A stretch of DNA of 64,000 bases from Aeromonas schubertii (GTDB taxonomy: Bacteria > Pseudomonadota > Gammaproteobacteria > Enterobacterales > Aeromonadaceae). Numbering within the stretch: position 1 is the first letter of the stretch; the number at the start of each line of letters is the position of its first letter. The translations under genes were made by a program, and so were the position numbers. Location: positions 1 to 64,000 of the forward strand of contig NZ_CDDB01000079.1 of NCBI RefSeq assembly GCF_000820105.1, read 5' to 3'. This document shows positions 1 to 8,219 of this stretch, piece after piece. The notes under the pieces are model-generated. The model had not been told where the DNA came from and did no database searches. It saw only the letters and a list, made by a program, of their open reading frames with translations.

Positions 1-210
1 GGGCTGGGGTGGGCCAGCATCCCCGATGTGCTGGTGGAGGGGCCCCTGGCCCGGGGTGAGCTGGTCTGCCTGACCCCCACCTTTCTGGCGGGGCCGCCGG
101 CCATGAGCACCCAGCTCTTGTGGCATCGCGCCCGCCCGCTCGGACAGGCGGGGCGCTGGTTGAAAGAGGCGCTACAGGCGCGCACCCGGGGTCAGGGAGA
201 GGGGGGGTAG
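1..210 (+). CDS. LysR-type regulator, C-terminal end only (5' cut by window edge)
   Basis: Reading from base 1 in frame 1 gives an uninterrupted 69-residue tail that ends at TAG 208-210. The stretch LGWASIPDVLVEGPLARGEL resembles the last beta-strand and helix of the substrate-binding domain of LysR-type regulators (a 'G-G-W-...-P..L.......G.L' pattern), followed by a helical tail rich in Arg and Gly. The DNA-binding end lies outside the window, so the target genes cannot be judged. It converges on ygfZ with only 12 bases between the stops. Assignment rests on this short pattern alone. Confidence 0.55.
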   Translation, partial: GLGWASIPDVLVEGPLARGELVCLTPTFLAGPPAMSTQLLWHRARPLGQAGRWLKEALQARTRGQGEGG

Positions 211-222
211 AGGCGCCCCTCC

Positions 223-1134
223 CTAGTCGACCAGCTCGTAGGGCAGGGGTCGCAGGCGCAGGGCCGAGCCCTCGTCCTCTTTGAGGCGGAACTCGGCATC
301 GGCCTCGGTATCCTTGGGCAGTACGGCGCTCACCAGCAGGGCGTCACCTTCCTGCCAGACATTGATCACCGTGCCGCTGCGGCGCCAGTTCTCCCCGAGG
401 CGGAGCTCCAGGGTATCGCCGGCTGACACCTCGCGGCCGGCGTTGCCTTCGAGCAGGAACAGGGCGCGGTTGTTGGCGCCCCGGTACTTGGCGCGGGCCA
501 CCGTCTCCTGACCCGTGTAGCACCCCTTGGTGAAGCTGATGCCGTCCAGGGCCTGCAGGTTGATCATCTGGGGAATGTACTCCCCCTGATGGGGCGCCTC
601 GAGATGGGGCAGGCCGGCGAGGATCTCAAAGCCCATCCAGTCGCCCTCGCTCCCCTCGGGCAGGGTCAGTGCGGGCAGGGATTCGCTGGCCAGCAGCCAG
701 CGGTCGGCCTCGAGGCGCACCGCCATGCCGCCGGGGATGAGGCCGCTGCCGGTGAGGCCGAAGGTGTCGGCCATCAGGGCGTCACACCCGCTGCCGGCCA
801 GGCCTGCCAGTGTGTGGGGCGCCTCGACGATCTCCACCTTGGAGAAGACCGCGAATTTTTTCAGCTCGGGCAGCTCGCGAGCCAGGGCCGAGCGGCGCAG
901 CACCAGCAGCAGGGCCGACGCCAGGGTGAGCAGGCGAAAGTCGCTCCACAGCTTGCCCTTGGGATCGCAGTGCCCCCCCAGAGTCTGCTGGCCCGGGGTC
1001 AGTGCCGCCACATCACAGGTGACCTGGCCCTGCAGATACTTGACCCGCTCCTCGCCGGTGAGCCGGATGGCGGCGAAACCGGGCAGGGTATAGAGGGTGG
1101 GTTGTGCTGGAAAAACAGGCAGTTGGCTACTCAT
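223..1134 (-). CDS. ygfZ: tRNA-modifying protein YgfZ (folate-binding)
   Basis: Encodes 303 residues with the family signature KGCYTGQE near residues 203-210, whose Cys is the key residue of the YgfZ/GcvT-like family. YgfZ binds tetrahydrofolate and supports iron-sulfur enzymes such as the MiaB tRNA methylthiotransferase. It is a cytosolic protein of about 326 residues in E. coli, so this length is normal. It is transcribed away from sdhE-ygfX across a 116-base gap, the same divergent layout as in E. coli. The ATG at 1132-1134 is the first in frame. Confidence 0.93.
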   Translation of the reverse strand: MSSQLPVFPAQPTLYTLPGFAAIRLTGEERVKYLQGQVTCDVAALTPGQQTLGGHCDPKGKLWSDFRLLTLASALLLVLRRSALARELPELKKFAVFSKVEIVEAPHTLAGLAGSGCDALMADTFGLTGSGLIPGGMAVRLEADRWLLASESLPALTLPEGSEGDWMGFEILAGLPHLEAPHQGEYIPQMINLQALDGISFTKGCYTGQETVARAKYRGANNRALFLLEGNAGREVSAGDTLELRLGENWRRSGTVINVWQEGDALLVSAVLPKDTEADAEFRLKEDEGSALRLRPLPYELVD

Positions 1135-1250
1135 GATGGGTGTCCGACAGGGGCAAAAGATGTGACCGTCATGGTAAAGATGGAAGGAAAATTTGTCAGC
1201 CGGAAAATCGGGCTGCTACCATCCCCCCGTTTTCACTTGGAGTAATGTCG

Positions 1251-1520
1251 ATGTTGACCCCAGCCGAGAAATCCCGTCTCAAGTGGGCCTGCCGCCGTGG
1301 CATGCTGGAACTGGACGTGATCGTGATGCCCTTCTTCGAGCACGAATACGACGCCCTCACCCCGGAGCAGCAGAAGACCTTCGAGCGCCTGCTCACCTGC
1401 GACGACCCGGATCTCTTCAAGTGGTTTATGGGCCACGGCGTGCCCAGCGACCCCGATTTTGCCGCCCTGGTGCCCTTCATCCTGCAGCGCAACCAGGCCC
1501 GTCACGACGCCAGGCTGTGA
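1251..1520 (+). CDS. sdhE: FAD assembly factor SdhE
   Basis: An 89-residue protein matching SdhE (YgfY): the RGMLE (RGxxE) motif at residues 16-20 followed by LDVIVMPFFEHEYD and the CDDPDLFKWFMGHG segment. SdhE promotes covalent FAD attachment to succinate dehydrogenase SdhA and fumarate reductase. The start is placed at ATG 1251 because TGGAG at 1238-1242 is 8 bases upstream; an in-frame ATG at 1245 lies too close to that site. The stop overlaps the GTG start of ygfX by 3 bases, so the two are translationally coupled. Confidence 0.93.
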   Translation: MLTPAEKSRLKWACRRGMLELDVIVMPFFEHEYDALTPEQQKTFERLLTCDDPDLFKWFMGHGVPSDPDFAALVPFILQRNQARHDARL

Positions 1521-1879
1521 CCGGCGCCCCCCTGCCACTGCGCCCGTCGCGCCGGGGGCGGGGGGTGATGCTGCTGCTCTATCTGTTGCTGATCGCCCCG
1601 ACCCCCTTCTGGCTTGATGGCTGGCAGTGGGGGCTGTTTGTCCCCCTCTGGGGGCTGGCCCTGTGGCGCTCCTGGTTGGTCATGGGACGCGCCGCCCCGA
1701 CCCTGGCCTGGGACGGGGAGCGGCTCTGGCGCGATGGGCACCCCTGGCAGCCAGCGCGCTGCCGCGTCTTGCCGGGTCTGCTCTGGCTTCGCTTCGAGCA
1801 AGGCGGACTCGCCCTCTTCGCCGATCAACTCGGCGATAGGGATTACCGCGCCCTGGCCCGCGCCATTCATCTGTCGTGA
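1517..1879 (+). CDS. ygfX: YgfX (CptA)-like inner-membrane protein
   Basis: A 120-residue protein starting at GTG 1517, overlapping the sdhE stop (GTGA). The N-terminal 50 residues contain two hydrophobic segments (LLLYLLLIAP and the WQWGLFVPLWGLAL stretch), followed by a soluble Trp/Arg-rich tail (WLRFEQGGLALFADQLGDRDYRALAR). This topology and the position after sdhE identify YgfX. In E. coli YgfX has been proposed as a toxin acting on FtsZ/MreB with SdhE as partner, but that role is disputed. An internal ATG at 1568 is an alternative start that would remove the basic N-terminus. Confidence 0.8.
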   Translation: MTGAPLPLRPSRRGRGVMLLLYLLLIAPTPFWLDGWQWGLFVPLWGLALWRSWLVMGRAAPTLAWDGERLWRDGHPWQPARCRVLPGLLWLRFEQGGLALFADQLGDRDYRALARAIHLS

Positions 1880-1977
1880 GCCCCAATTTCGGCGGCTAAC
1901 CCCTGCCATAGTTTGTTCCCCTGCGGGGGAGGGGTTAAGATTCCCATCAACTCTCTTTTGCCCAGACCCGAGAATCC

Positions 1978-3861
1978 ATGTCTCAATACAATGCCGATGC
2001 CATTGAGGTCCTTAATGGCCTGGAGCCGGTGCGACGTCGCCCCGGCATGTACACCGACACCACCCGCCCCAACCACCTGGGTCAGGAGGTCATCGACAAC
2101 AGCGTCGACGAGGCGCTGGCAGGCCACGCCCGCAGCGTCGAGGTGATCCTGCACGAGGATCAGTCCCTCGAGGTGATCGACGACGGCCGTGGCATGCCGG
2201 TGGATATCCACCCGGAAGAGGGGGTCTCGGGGGTGGAGCTTATCCTCTGCAAGCTGCACGCGGGGGGCAAGTTCTCGGGCAAGAACTATCAGTTCTCCGG
2301 CGGTCTGCACGGGGTGGGGATCTCGGTGGTCAACGCCCTCTCGACCCGGGTCGAGGTGACGGTGCGCCGCGACGGTCAGGTCTACGAGATCGCCTTCGAG
2401 AAGGGGGAGAAGGTCTCCGAGCTCGCGGTCACCGGCACCTGCGGGCGGCGCAACACCGGCACCCGGGTGCGCTTCTGGCCCGAGGCCCACTACTTCGACT
2501 CCCCGAAATTTTCGGTCTCCAAGCTCGAGCACCTGCTCAAGGCCAAGGCCGTGCTCTGCCCCGGCCTCTCGATCACCTTCCTCGACAAGAACACCGGCAT
2601 CAAGCTCGCCTGGTGCTATGAAGATGGCCTGAAAGATTACCTGGTGGACGCGGTCAAGCACGTCCCCTGCCTGCCGGAGCAGCCCTTCGTCGGCTCCTTT
2701 GCCACCGAGAGCTCGGCGGCGGACTGGGCCCTGTGCTGGCTGCCCGAGGGGGGCGAGAGCCTCGCCGAATCCTATGTGAACCTGATCCCCACGGCGCTGG
2801 GCGGCACCCACGTCAACGGCCTGCGCCAGGGGCTGCTCGACGCCATGCGCGAGTTCTGCGAGTTTCGCAATCTTCTGCCGCGCGGCGTCAAGCTCACCCC
2901 GGAAGACATCTGGGATCGCTGCGCCTACATCCTCTCGGTCAAGATCCAGGATCCCCAGTTCGCCGGCCAGACCAAGGAGCGGCTGTCGTCGCGCCAGTGC
3001 GCGGCGTTTGTATCGGGCGTGGTGAAAGACGCCTTCAGCCTCTTTTTGAATGCCAACACCGAGCTGGCCGAGCAGATCGCCGAGCTTTGCATCTCCAGCG
3101 CCCAGCGCCGCATGCGCGCCGCCAAGACGGTGGTACGCAAGAAGGTCACCCAGGGGCCGGCCCTGCCGGGCAAGCTCACCGACTGCGGCTGCGCCGACCC
3201 CATGCAGGGGGAGCTGTTCCTGGTGGAGGGTGACTCGGCGGGCGGCAGCGCCAAGCAGGCGCGCGACCGGGAGTTTCAGGCCATCATGCCCCTGCGCGGC
3301 AAGATCCTGAACACCTGGGAGGTCGAGGCCGGCCAGGTGCTCGCCTCCCAGGAGGTACACGACATCTCGGTGGCCATCGGCCTCGATCCCGACTCGGACG
3401 ATCTTGGCGGCCTTCGCTACGGCAAGGTGTGCATCCTCGCCGATGCGGACTCCGACGGCCTGCACATCGCCACCCTGCTGTGCGCCCTGTTCGTGAAGCA
3501 CTTCCGCACCCTGGTGGAGAAGGGCCACGTCTATGTGGCCATGCCGCCCCTCTATCGCATCGATATCGGCAAGGAGGTCTACTACGCCCTCGACGAGGAC
3601 GAGAAGAACGGCGTGCTCGAGCGGGTCGAGGCGGAGAAGAAGAAGGGCAAGGTGATGGTGACCCGATTCAAGGGCCTGGGTGAGATGAACCCCAAGCAGC
3701 TGCGCGAGACTACCATGGATCCCAATACCCGCCGCCTGGTGCAGCTCACCATGGAAGACGCCGAGGCCACCATGAAGCTGATGGACATGCTGCTGGCCAA
3801 GAAGCGTGCCTCCGATCGCCGCGAGTGGCTCGAAGAGAAGGGCAACCTCGCCGAGGTGTAA
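1978..3861 (+). CDS. parE: DNA topoisomerase IV subunit B
   Basis: A 627-residue type IIA topoisomerase ATPase subunit. The GHKL fold shows IDNSVDEAL near residue 42, DDGRGMP near 70 and GGLHGVGISVVNAL near 110; the TOPRIM metal-binding motifs are LVEGDSAGG near 415 and DADSDG near 488, and PLRGKILN follows the first. With ParC it decatenates daughter chromosomes. Length matches E. coli ParE (630). In E. coli parE follows yqiA; here that cluster lies 19 kb away and parE pairs directly with parC, 77 bases upstream of it. Confidence 0.97.
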   Translation: MSQYNADAIEVLNGLEPVRRRPGMYTDTTRPNHLGQEVIDNSVDEALAGHARSVEVILHEDQSLEVIDDGRGMPVDIHPEEGVSGVELILCKLHAGGKFSGKNYQFSGGLHGVGISVVNALSTRVEVTVRRDGQVYEIAFEKGEKVSELAVTGTCGRRNTGTRVRFWPEAHYFDSPKFSVSKLEHLLKAKAVLCPGLSITFLDKNTGIKLAWCYEDGLKDYLVDAVKHVPCLPEQPFVGSFATESSAADWALCWLPEGGESLAESYVNLIPTALGGTHVNGLRQGLLDAMREFCEFRNLLPRGVKLTPEDIWDRCAYILSVKIQDPQFAGQTKERLSSRQCAAFVSGVVKDAFSLFLNANTELAEQIAELCISSAQRRMRAAKTVVRKKVTQGPALPGKLTDCGCADPMQGELFLVEGDSAGGSAKQARDREFQAIMPLRGKILNTWEVEAGQVLASQEVHDISVAIGLDPDSDDLGGLRYGKVCILADADSDGLHIATLLCALFVKHFRTLVEKGHVYVAMPPLYRIDIGKEVYYALDEDEKNGVLERVEAEKKKGKVMVTRFKGLGEMNPKQLRETTMDPNTRRLVQLTMEDAEATMKLMDMLLAKKRASDRREWLEEKGNLAEV

Positions 3862-3938
3862 CCCCAAGCGGCACGGCCCGGGCCGTGCCCCCGAATTCGG
3901 GCGGCCAGCGCCGCCCCCTATAACCAAGAGAAGAACCC

Positions 3939-6230
3939 ATGAGTGACCTAGAGCAGAGCCTCGACGGGGTGGAGCGTCAGCCACTGCACGCCTTCACCGA
4001 GAAGGCCTACCTCGACTACTCCATGTACGTCATCATGGACCGCGCCCTGCCGCACATCGGCGACGGTCTCAAGCCGGTACAGCGCCGCATCATCTACGCC
4101 ATGAGCGAGCTGGGACTCTCGGCCCTCTCCAAGCACAAGAAATCGGCCCGTACCGTGGGTGACGTGCTGGGTAAGTACCACCCCCACGGGGACAGCGCCT
4201 GCTATGAGGCCATGGTGCTGATGGCCCAGCCCTTCTCCTACCGCTACCCGCTGGTGGACGGCCAGGGCAACTGGGGGGCGCCGGACGATCCCAAGTCGTT
4301 CGCCGCCATGCGTTACACCGAGGCGCGCCTGTCGCGCTTCTCGGAAATTTTGCTCTCCGAGCTCGGCCAGGGCACGGCCGACTGGGTGCCCAACTTCGAC
4401 GGCACCATGAAAGAGCCCAAGGTGCTGCCCTCACGCCTGCCCCATATCCTGCTCAACGGGGTGACCGGCATCGCGGTGGGGATGGCGACCGACATTCCGC
4501 CCCATAACGCCCGCGAGGTGGCTCACGCCTGCGCCGAGCTGCTCGACAACCCCGAGGCCGGGCTCGATGCCCTGATGGCCCACATTCAGGGGCCGGACTA
4601 CCCGACCAACGCCGAGATCATCACGCCCCGTGACGAGATCCGCAAAATCTACGAGACCGGCAAGGGTTCTATCAAGCAGCGCGCCGTCTGGGCGCTGGAA
4701 GACGGCGAGATCGTCATCACCGCCCTGCCGCACCAGGCCTCGGGCGCCAAGATCCTCGAGCAGATCGCCGGGCAGATGACCGCCAAGAAGCTGCCCATGG
4801 TGACCGACCTGCGCGACGAGTCGGATCACGAGAACCCGACCCGTCTGGTGATAGTGCCGCGCTCCAACCGTATCGATGTGGATGGCCTGATGGCGCATCT
4901 CTTTGCCAGCACGGATCTCGAGAAGAACTACCGGGTCAACCTCAATATCCTGGGGCTGGATAACCGCCCCCAGGTCAAGGATCTCAAGACCATACTCACC
5001 GAGTGGCTCACCTTCCGCCGTGAAACCGTGCGCCGCCGCCTGCAGTATCGTCTCGACAAGGTGCTCTCCCGCCTGCACATCCTCGAAGGCCTGCTGATCG
5101 CCTACCTCAACATCGACGAGGTGATCCACATCATCCGCACCGAGGATGAGCCGGGCGCCGTGATGATCGAACGCTTCGGCATCACAGAGACCCAGGCCGA
5201 GGCGATCCTCGAGCTCAAGCTGCGCCATCTGGCCAAGCTCGAGGAGTTCAAGATCCGCGCCGAGCAAAAAGAGCTGGAAGAGGAGCGCGGCAAGCTCGAG
5301 CTTATCCTCGGCTCCGAGCGCCGCCTCTCGACCCTCATCAAGAAGGAGCTCTTGGCCGACGCCGAGAAGTACGGCGACGATCGCCGCACCCCCCTGGTGG
5401 AGCGCGCCGCCGCCGTGGCCCTGACCGAGAAGGAGCTCACCCCGAGCGAGCCGGTCACCGTCATCCTCTCGGCCGCGGGCTGGATCCGCGCCGCCAAGGG
5501 GCACGACGTGGACAGCGCAGGCCTCAGCTACAAGGCCGGCGATCACTTCCTGTGCGACGCCCAGGGGCGCAGCAACCAGCAGGCGGTATTTCTCTCCACT
5601 CTGGGGCGCAGCTATTCCCTGGAGGCACACACCCTGCCCTCGGCCCGCAGCCAGGGCGAGCCGCTCACCGGTCGCTTCGCCTTAAGCCCGGGCGAAGAGG
5701 TGCACCATGTGGTGATGGGAAGCGAGCAGGAGCCCTATCTGCTCTCGACCGATGCGGGATATGGCTTCGTCTGCAGCTATGAGGACATGATCGGTAAGAA
5801 CAAGAACGGCAAGGCGCTGCTGTCGGTGCCGGAGGGGGGCCAGGTGCTGGCGCCGCAGCCCATCAAGCGCCCGGACAGCGATCTCTGCATGGCCATCTCC
5901 AACGAGGGGCGCATGCTGCTGTTCCCGCTCTCGACCCTGCCGGTGCTCGGCAAAGGCAAGGGCAACAAGATCATCAGCATCCCCTCGGCCCGGGTGAAGG
6001 CGCGCGAGGAGTTTGTCACCCAGCTCGCCGTGGTGCCCGCCGGCCAGTCGGTCACCCTGTTTGCCGGCAAGCGCAAGCTGACCCTGAAACCTTCGGATCT
6101 CGAGTACTACCGTGGCGAGCGCGGCCGCCGCGGCGCCAAGCTGCCCAGAGGCTTGCAGCGGGTCGATCGTATCGAGATTGAACCCGCAGCCGGAACCGAA
6201 CCGGCAGCCGGGGAAAATCAGGAAGGGTAA
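3939..6230 (+). CDS. parC: DNA topoisomerase IV subunit A
   Basis: A 763-residue DNA breakage-reunion subunit. The active-site Tyr is Y126 in [11 protein letters not shown]. The quinolone-determining region reads [13 protein letters not shown], with Ser86 and Glu90 equivalent to E. coli Ser80 and Glu84, so the usual resistance substitutions are absent. The C-terminal part carries the beta-pinwheel repeats expected of ParC and ends in an Ala/Glu-rich tail. The stop TAA 6228-6230 is followed at once by a strong terminator. Confidence 0.97.
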   Translation: MSDLEQSLDGVERQPLHAFTEKAYLDYSMYVIMDRALPHIGDGLKPVQRRIIYAMSELGLSALSKHKKSARTVGDVLGKYHPHGDSACYEAMVLMAQPFSYRYPLVDGQGNWGAPDDPKSFAAMRYTEARLSRFSEILLSELGQGTADWVPNFDGTMKEPKVLPSRLPHILLNGVTGIAVGMATDIPPHNAREVAHACAELLDNPEAGLDALMAHIQGPDYPTNAEIITPRDEIRKIYETGKGSIKQRAVWALEDGEIVITALPHQASGAKILEQIAGQMTAKKLPMVTDLRDESDHENPTRLVIVPRSNRIDVDGLMAHLFASTDLEKNYRVNLNILGLDNRPQVKDLKTILTEWLTFRRETVRRRLQYRLDKVLSRLHILEGLLIAYLNIDEVIHIIRTEDEPGAVMIERFGITETQAEAILELKLRHLAKLEEFKIRAEQKELEEERGKLELILGSERRLSTLIKKELLADAEKYGDDRRTPLVERAAAVALTEKELTPSEPVTVILSAAGWIRAAKGHDVDSAGLSYKAGDHFLCDAQGRSNQQAVFLSTLGRSYSLEAHTLPSARSQGEPLTGRFALSPGEEVHHVVMGSEQEPYLLSTDAGYGFVCSYEDMIGKNKNGKALLSVPEGGQVLAPQPIKRPDSDLCMAISNEGRMLLFPLSTLPVLGKGKGNKIISIPSARVKAREEFVTQLAVVPAGQSVTLFAGKRKLTLKPSDLEYYRGERGRRGAKLPRGLQRVDRIEIEPAAGTEPAAGENQEG

Positions 6231-6235
6231 TGAAT

Positions 6236-6259
6236 AAGGGCGCGAAAGCGCCTTTTCTT
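6236..6259 (+). terminator. Rho-independent terminator of parC
   Basis: Stem AAGGGCGC with partner GCGCCTTT closed by a GAAA tetraloop at 6244-6247 and followed by TTTTCTT. It starts 6 bases after the parC stop and closes the parE-parC operon. It also argues that the following AT-rich gene begins at 6287 and not at the ATG that overlaps the parC stop. Confidence 0.85.
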
Positions 6260-6286
6260 AAAATAAATATTTTTTTTGGTGATTTT

Positions 6287-6925
6287 ATGTACGACTTTAT
6301 AAAGGATTTCTCACCTGTTTTTTTAGCTTTTTTTGGATTGTTTGTACCAATTTATCAAGCTCAACGGGAAAGAAGAGCTAATTTTAAAAAAGAACATCAA
6401 ATTAAGATATTTGAACAATTGCTCTCCGTCTCCAATGCACTGACATCTACTTGTGATGAACTATCTTTAAAAGCGTTGATATGGCGTGTTAATAAAAAAG
6501 ATGGACATGAGGTTGACCTCCCTAAAAGAATGGATTATGCAATGCAGCTTGAGCATGTCACGTATTTGTTTTGCAAAGAATTGGAGTGCCACGAAATTTT
6601 AAATCCTTTGTTATTTAGAACAACTCGCTTCATGATTCAAGCAAAATTATACGAGCTTTCCAGGGAACAACCATATCTTGAAAAAAATGACTTTTTTAGT
6701 AAGTTAGAATGGGTATCTAGAGAAATATCGTGTTTCACCAGAGATCTCATATCATGTTTGCAAAATGAGATTTATGGCGAGCTATTTTTAACAACAGTTT
6801 CACCAAGGGAAACGACAATGGATAGTTTGAAGGTTATAAGAAATGAACCTGATAAACTGTATGCGCTATTAGAATATGTACAATGTGAAACTCACTATGG
6901 TAAAGAAGTGTTGAAAGTGAGTTAG
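6287..6925 (+). CDS. AT-rich accessory gene, one membrane segment, unknown function
   Basis: Encodes 212 residues if started at ATG 6287 (GGTGA at 6278-6282 upstream); a longer frame opens at 6230 but would place the parC terminator inside the coding region. The N-terminus MYDFIKDFSPVFLAFFGLFV followed by PIYQAQRERR suggests a single membrane anchor with a basic cytosolic flank, then an all-helical cytosolic domain. Base composition and codon use (TTT, AAA, TTA) are unlike the GC-rich neighbours, so it is probably transferred DNA. No known family is recognised. Downstream come palindromes and a piece resembling a mobile-element end. Confidence 0.75.
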   Translation: MYDFIKDFSPVFLAFFGLFVPIYQAQRERRANFKKEHQIKIFEQLLSVSNALTSTCDELSLKALIWRVNKKDGHEVDLPKRMDYAMQLEHVTYLFCKELECHEILNPLLFRTTRFMIQAKLYELSREQPYLEKNDFFSKLEWVSREISCFTRDLISCLQNEIYGELFLTTVSPRETTMDSLKVIRNEPDKLYALLEYVQCETHYGKEVLKVS

Positions 6926-6930
6926 TTTTT

Positions 6931-6983
6931 CACAGGCCTTTATAAGGCTGTGGGTCTGATTAACGAAGCGTAATCAGACCCAC
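6931..6983. repeat. Two nested palindromes downstream of the accessory gene
   Basis: First hairpin 6931-6952 (CACAGGCCTT / AAGGCTGTG with one bulge). It runs into a perfect 13-base inverted repeat, GTGGGTCTGATTA 6950-6962 and TAATCAGACCCAC 6971-6983, with an 8-base spacer. The second palindrome resembles dispersed intergenic repeats seen in many gammaproteobacteria. It may act as a transcript end or protect the 3' end, but there is no following T-run. Confidence 0.8.
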
Positions 6984-7085
6984 GCAAACGATAAACGCTG
7001 ACGTATGCCATTTAGTTTCGGACTTTAGCTACTGATAACTAATGATGTTTTGTCGAATGAACTCAATAAATATGCGAGTTTTAGC

Positions 7086-7111
7086 CGGTATATATTAGAG
7101 ATTCTGGGACA
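7086..7111 (+). mobile_element. Remnant resembling the left end of the MITE found at 56,811
   Basis: The sequence GAGATTCTGGGACACCCACC differs at few positions from the left end GAGATATTGGGACACCCACC of the three MITE copies near the right side of the window. Only about 25 bases match here and no right end is seen within 300 bases. It may be a relic of the event that brought the AT-rich gene next to parC, or an independent element with similar ends. Confidence 0.5.
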
Positions 7112-7147
7112 CCCACCGTTGTGATAGAGGCGTAAGGGGGAAGGGGA

Positions 7148-7174
7148 GTGGCGAAAGCGAGGCGCTTTCGCCAC
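7148..7174. terminator. Hairpin downstream of the dsbB-like gene
   Basis: GTGGCGAAAGCG at 7148-7159 pairs with CGCTTTCGCCAC at 7163-7174 across a 3-base loop. It lies 10 bases past the stop of the minus-strand dsbB-like gene. The minus-strand tail is C-rich and not T-rich, so it is more a processing or repeat hairpin than a classic terminator. A related hairpin stands at 10045-10072. Confidence 0.5.
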
Positions 7175-7183
7175 CCGGGATGG

Positions 7184-7756
7184 TTATCGCAGACCGAGTA
7201 GCTGGTAGAAGGTGGGATTATCCTCACACTGCCCGGTGCCGCATTCGAGCAGGGTCGAGGCGAGATTGGCCGCGATCAGGATGACGAAGATCAATGAGGC
7301 GATACGTCCCCAGCGGGCTACCGTGGGCAGGGAGAGGGTGAGCCTGTCGCTCACTATCAGCACCAGGGCGACGGCCAGGATGATCAGCAGGGCACTCACC
7401 AGCGACCAGGTATAGAAGTGCAGGCCGAGGAAGGTTGAGCCATAGCCGGGATCGCCGGGGAGAATATGCAGGAGCACCTGCCGGGTGGCGATGAGGGCCG
7501 TGGTCAGGGCGCCGATCATCACGATACCGTAGTGGGTGCCTCTGGGACCAAATTGCAGGTTCAACATAAAGCCGAGGCCCGCCACAATCAGGCCGGCTCG
7601 TTGCAACAGACACAAGGGGCAGGGAAGCTCGGAGAGGTAGAGCTGGTAATAGAAGGCGACTATCAGCGTCAGGGAGACGCCCAATAATCCGAGGGTATTG
7701 AGCAGTGGCGGCAGATCGTTCTCTTGTGCCGGAGCAGAAGGAGTGGAGAGGGTCAT
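7184..7756 (-). CDS. DsbB-family disulfide bond formation protein
   Basis: A 190-residue inner-membrane protein with about five hydrophobic segments. It has the CPLC pair at C46/C49 in the first periplasmic loop and a second pair C172/C177 (ECGTGQCEDN) near the C-terminus. In the DsbB family the CxxC site passes electrons to quinone and reoxidises a DsbA-type partner. The late position of the second pair, after the last hydrophobic segment, differs from classical E. coli DsbB and fits DsbI-like or small Gram-negative variants. It sits 9 bases downstream of a DUF5993 gene, an association typical of this subgroup. The DsbA-like partner is not adjacent. Confidence 0.85.
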   Translation of the reverse strand: MTLSTPSAPAQENDLPPLLNTLGLLGVSLTLIVAFYYQLYLSELPCPLCLLQRAGLIVAGLGFMLNLQFGPRGTHYGIVMIGALTTALIATRQVLLHILPGDPGYGSTFLGLHFYTWSLVSALLIILAVALVLIVSDRLTLSLPTVARWGRIASLIFVILIAANLASTLLECGTGQCEDNPTFYQLLGLR

Positions 7757-7765
7757 GGCAGGCTC

Positions 7766-7924
7766 CTAAAACGAGAGGGTAAGCGGGTCGGTCACATGGT
7801 GCATAAACGAGAGCAGGGTCACGATCAGAAGAAGAGACCAGAGCAGATAGGAGGCGGTGCGCTTGTTTAGCAGGATGCTGATACCGGTTATCAGCGCAAG
7901 CAAGAAGGGTAGAAACATATACAT
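7766..7924 (-). CDS. DUF5993-like small membrane protein
   Basis: A 52-residue protein MYMFLPFLLALITGISIL... with two hydrophobic helices and a conserved-looking end FMHHVTDPLTLSF. This length and the HHxTDPL-L ending match the DUF5993 family, which is commonly encoded next to dsbB-like genes; function is unknown. The start at 7924 is chosen because GAGGA lies 8 bases upstream; in-frame Met codons further upstream lack such a site. It is co-directional with the dsbB-like gene and probably co-transcribed. Confidence 0.7.
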   Translation of the reverse strand: MYMFLPFLLALITGISILLNKRTASYLLWSLLLIVTLLSFMHHVTDPLTLSF

Positions 7925-8219
7925 CGTATATTTCCTCATTGGCCGGGCAGTATGAAAGGTGCAACCAGTATATATGAAATGAGTGACAGGGTGCGCACAT
8001 TGCCCCGGCACCTGGTGACGCTGCCAGAATTTAATTAATCCCGGGGCAGGATGCGCGGGAATAAATGGCGCGGGCAGAGCGTGGCGGCAAGGCCATTATA
8101 AGCCCACGTCAACACAAGGGTCACATGGCAGGTAATTCCCGCCGGGTGATTCATCTCGTGCAAGTGATCAGAGGCGAGGCCCAACGGGCCCCGCCCGGGA
8201 AATGGCCGGACACGAAGCG

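Noticed and set aside
1867-3984. 705-residue open frame opposite parE
   Set aside because: Antisense shadow of a conserved GC-rich gene; its composition (His, Leu, Gly, Ala runs) is the usual complement artefact and parE is certain.
3948-5630. parC quinolone-resistance substitutions
   Set aside because: Ser86 and Glu90 (E. coli 80 and 84) are the wild-type residues.
6230-6286. Start of the AT-rich gene at ATG 6230, overlapping the parC stop
   Set aside because: Would put a strong terminator hairpin inside the first codons; ATG 6287 follows it and has its own ribosome binding site.
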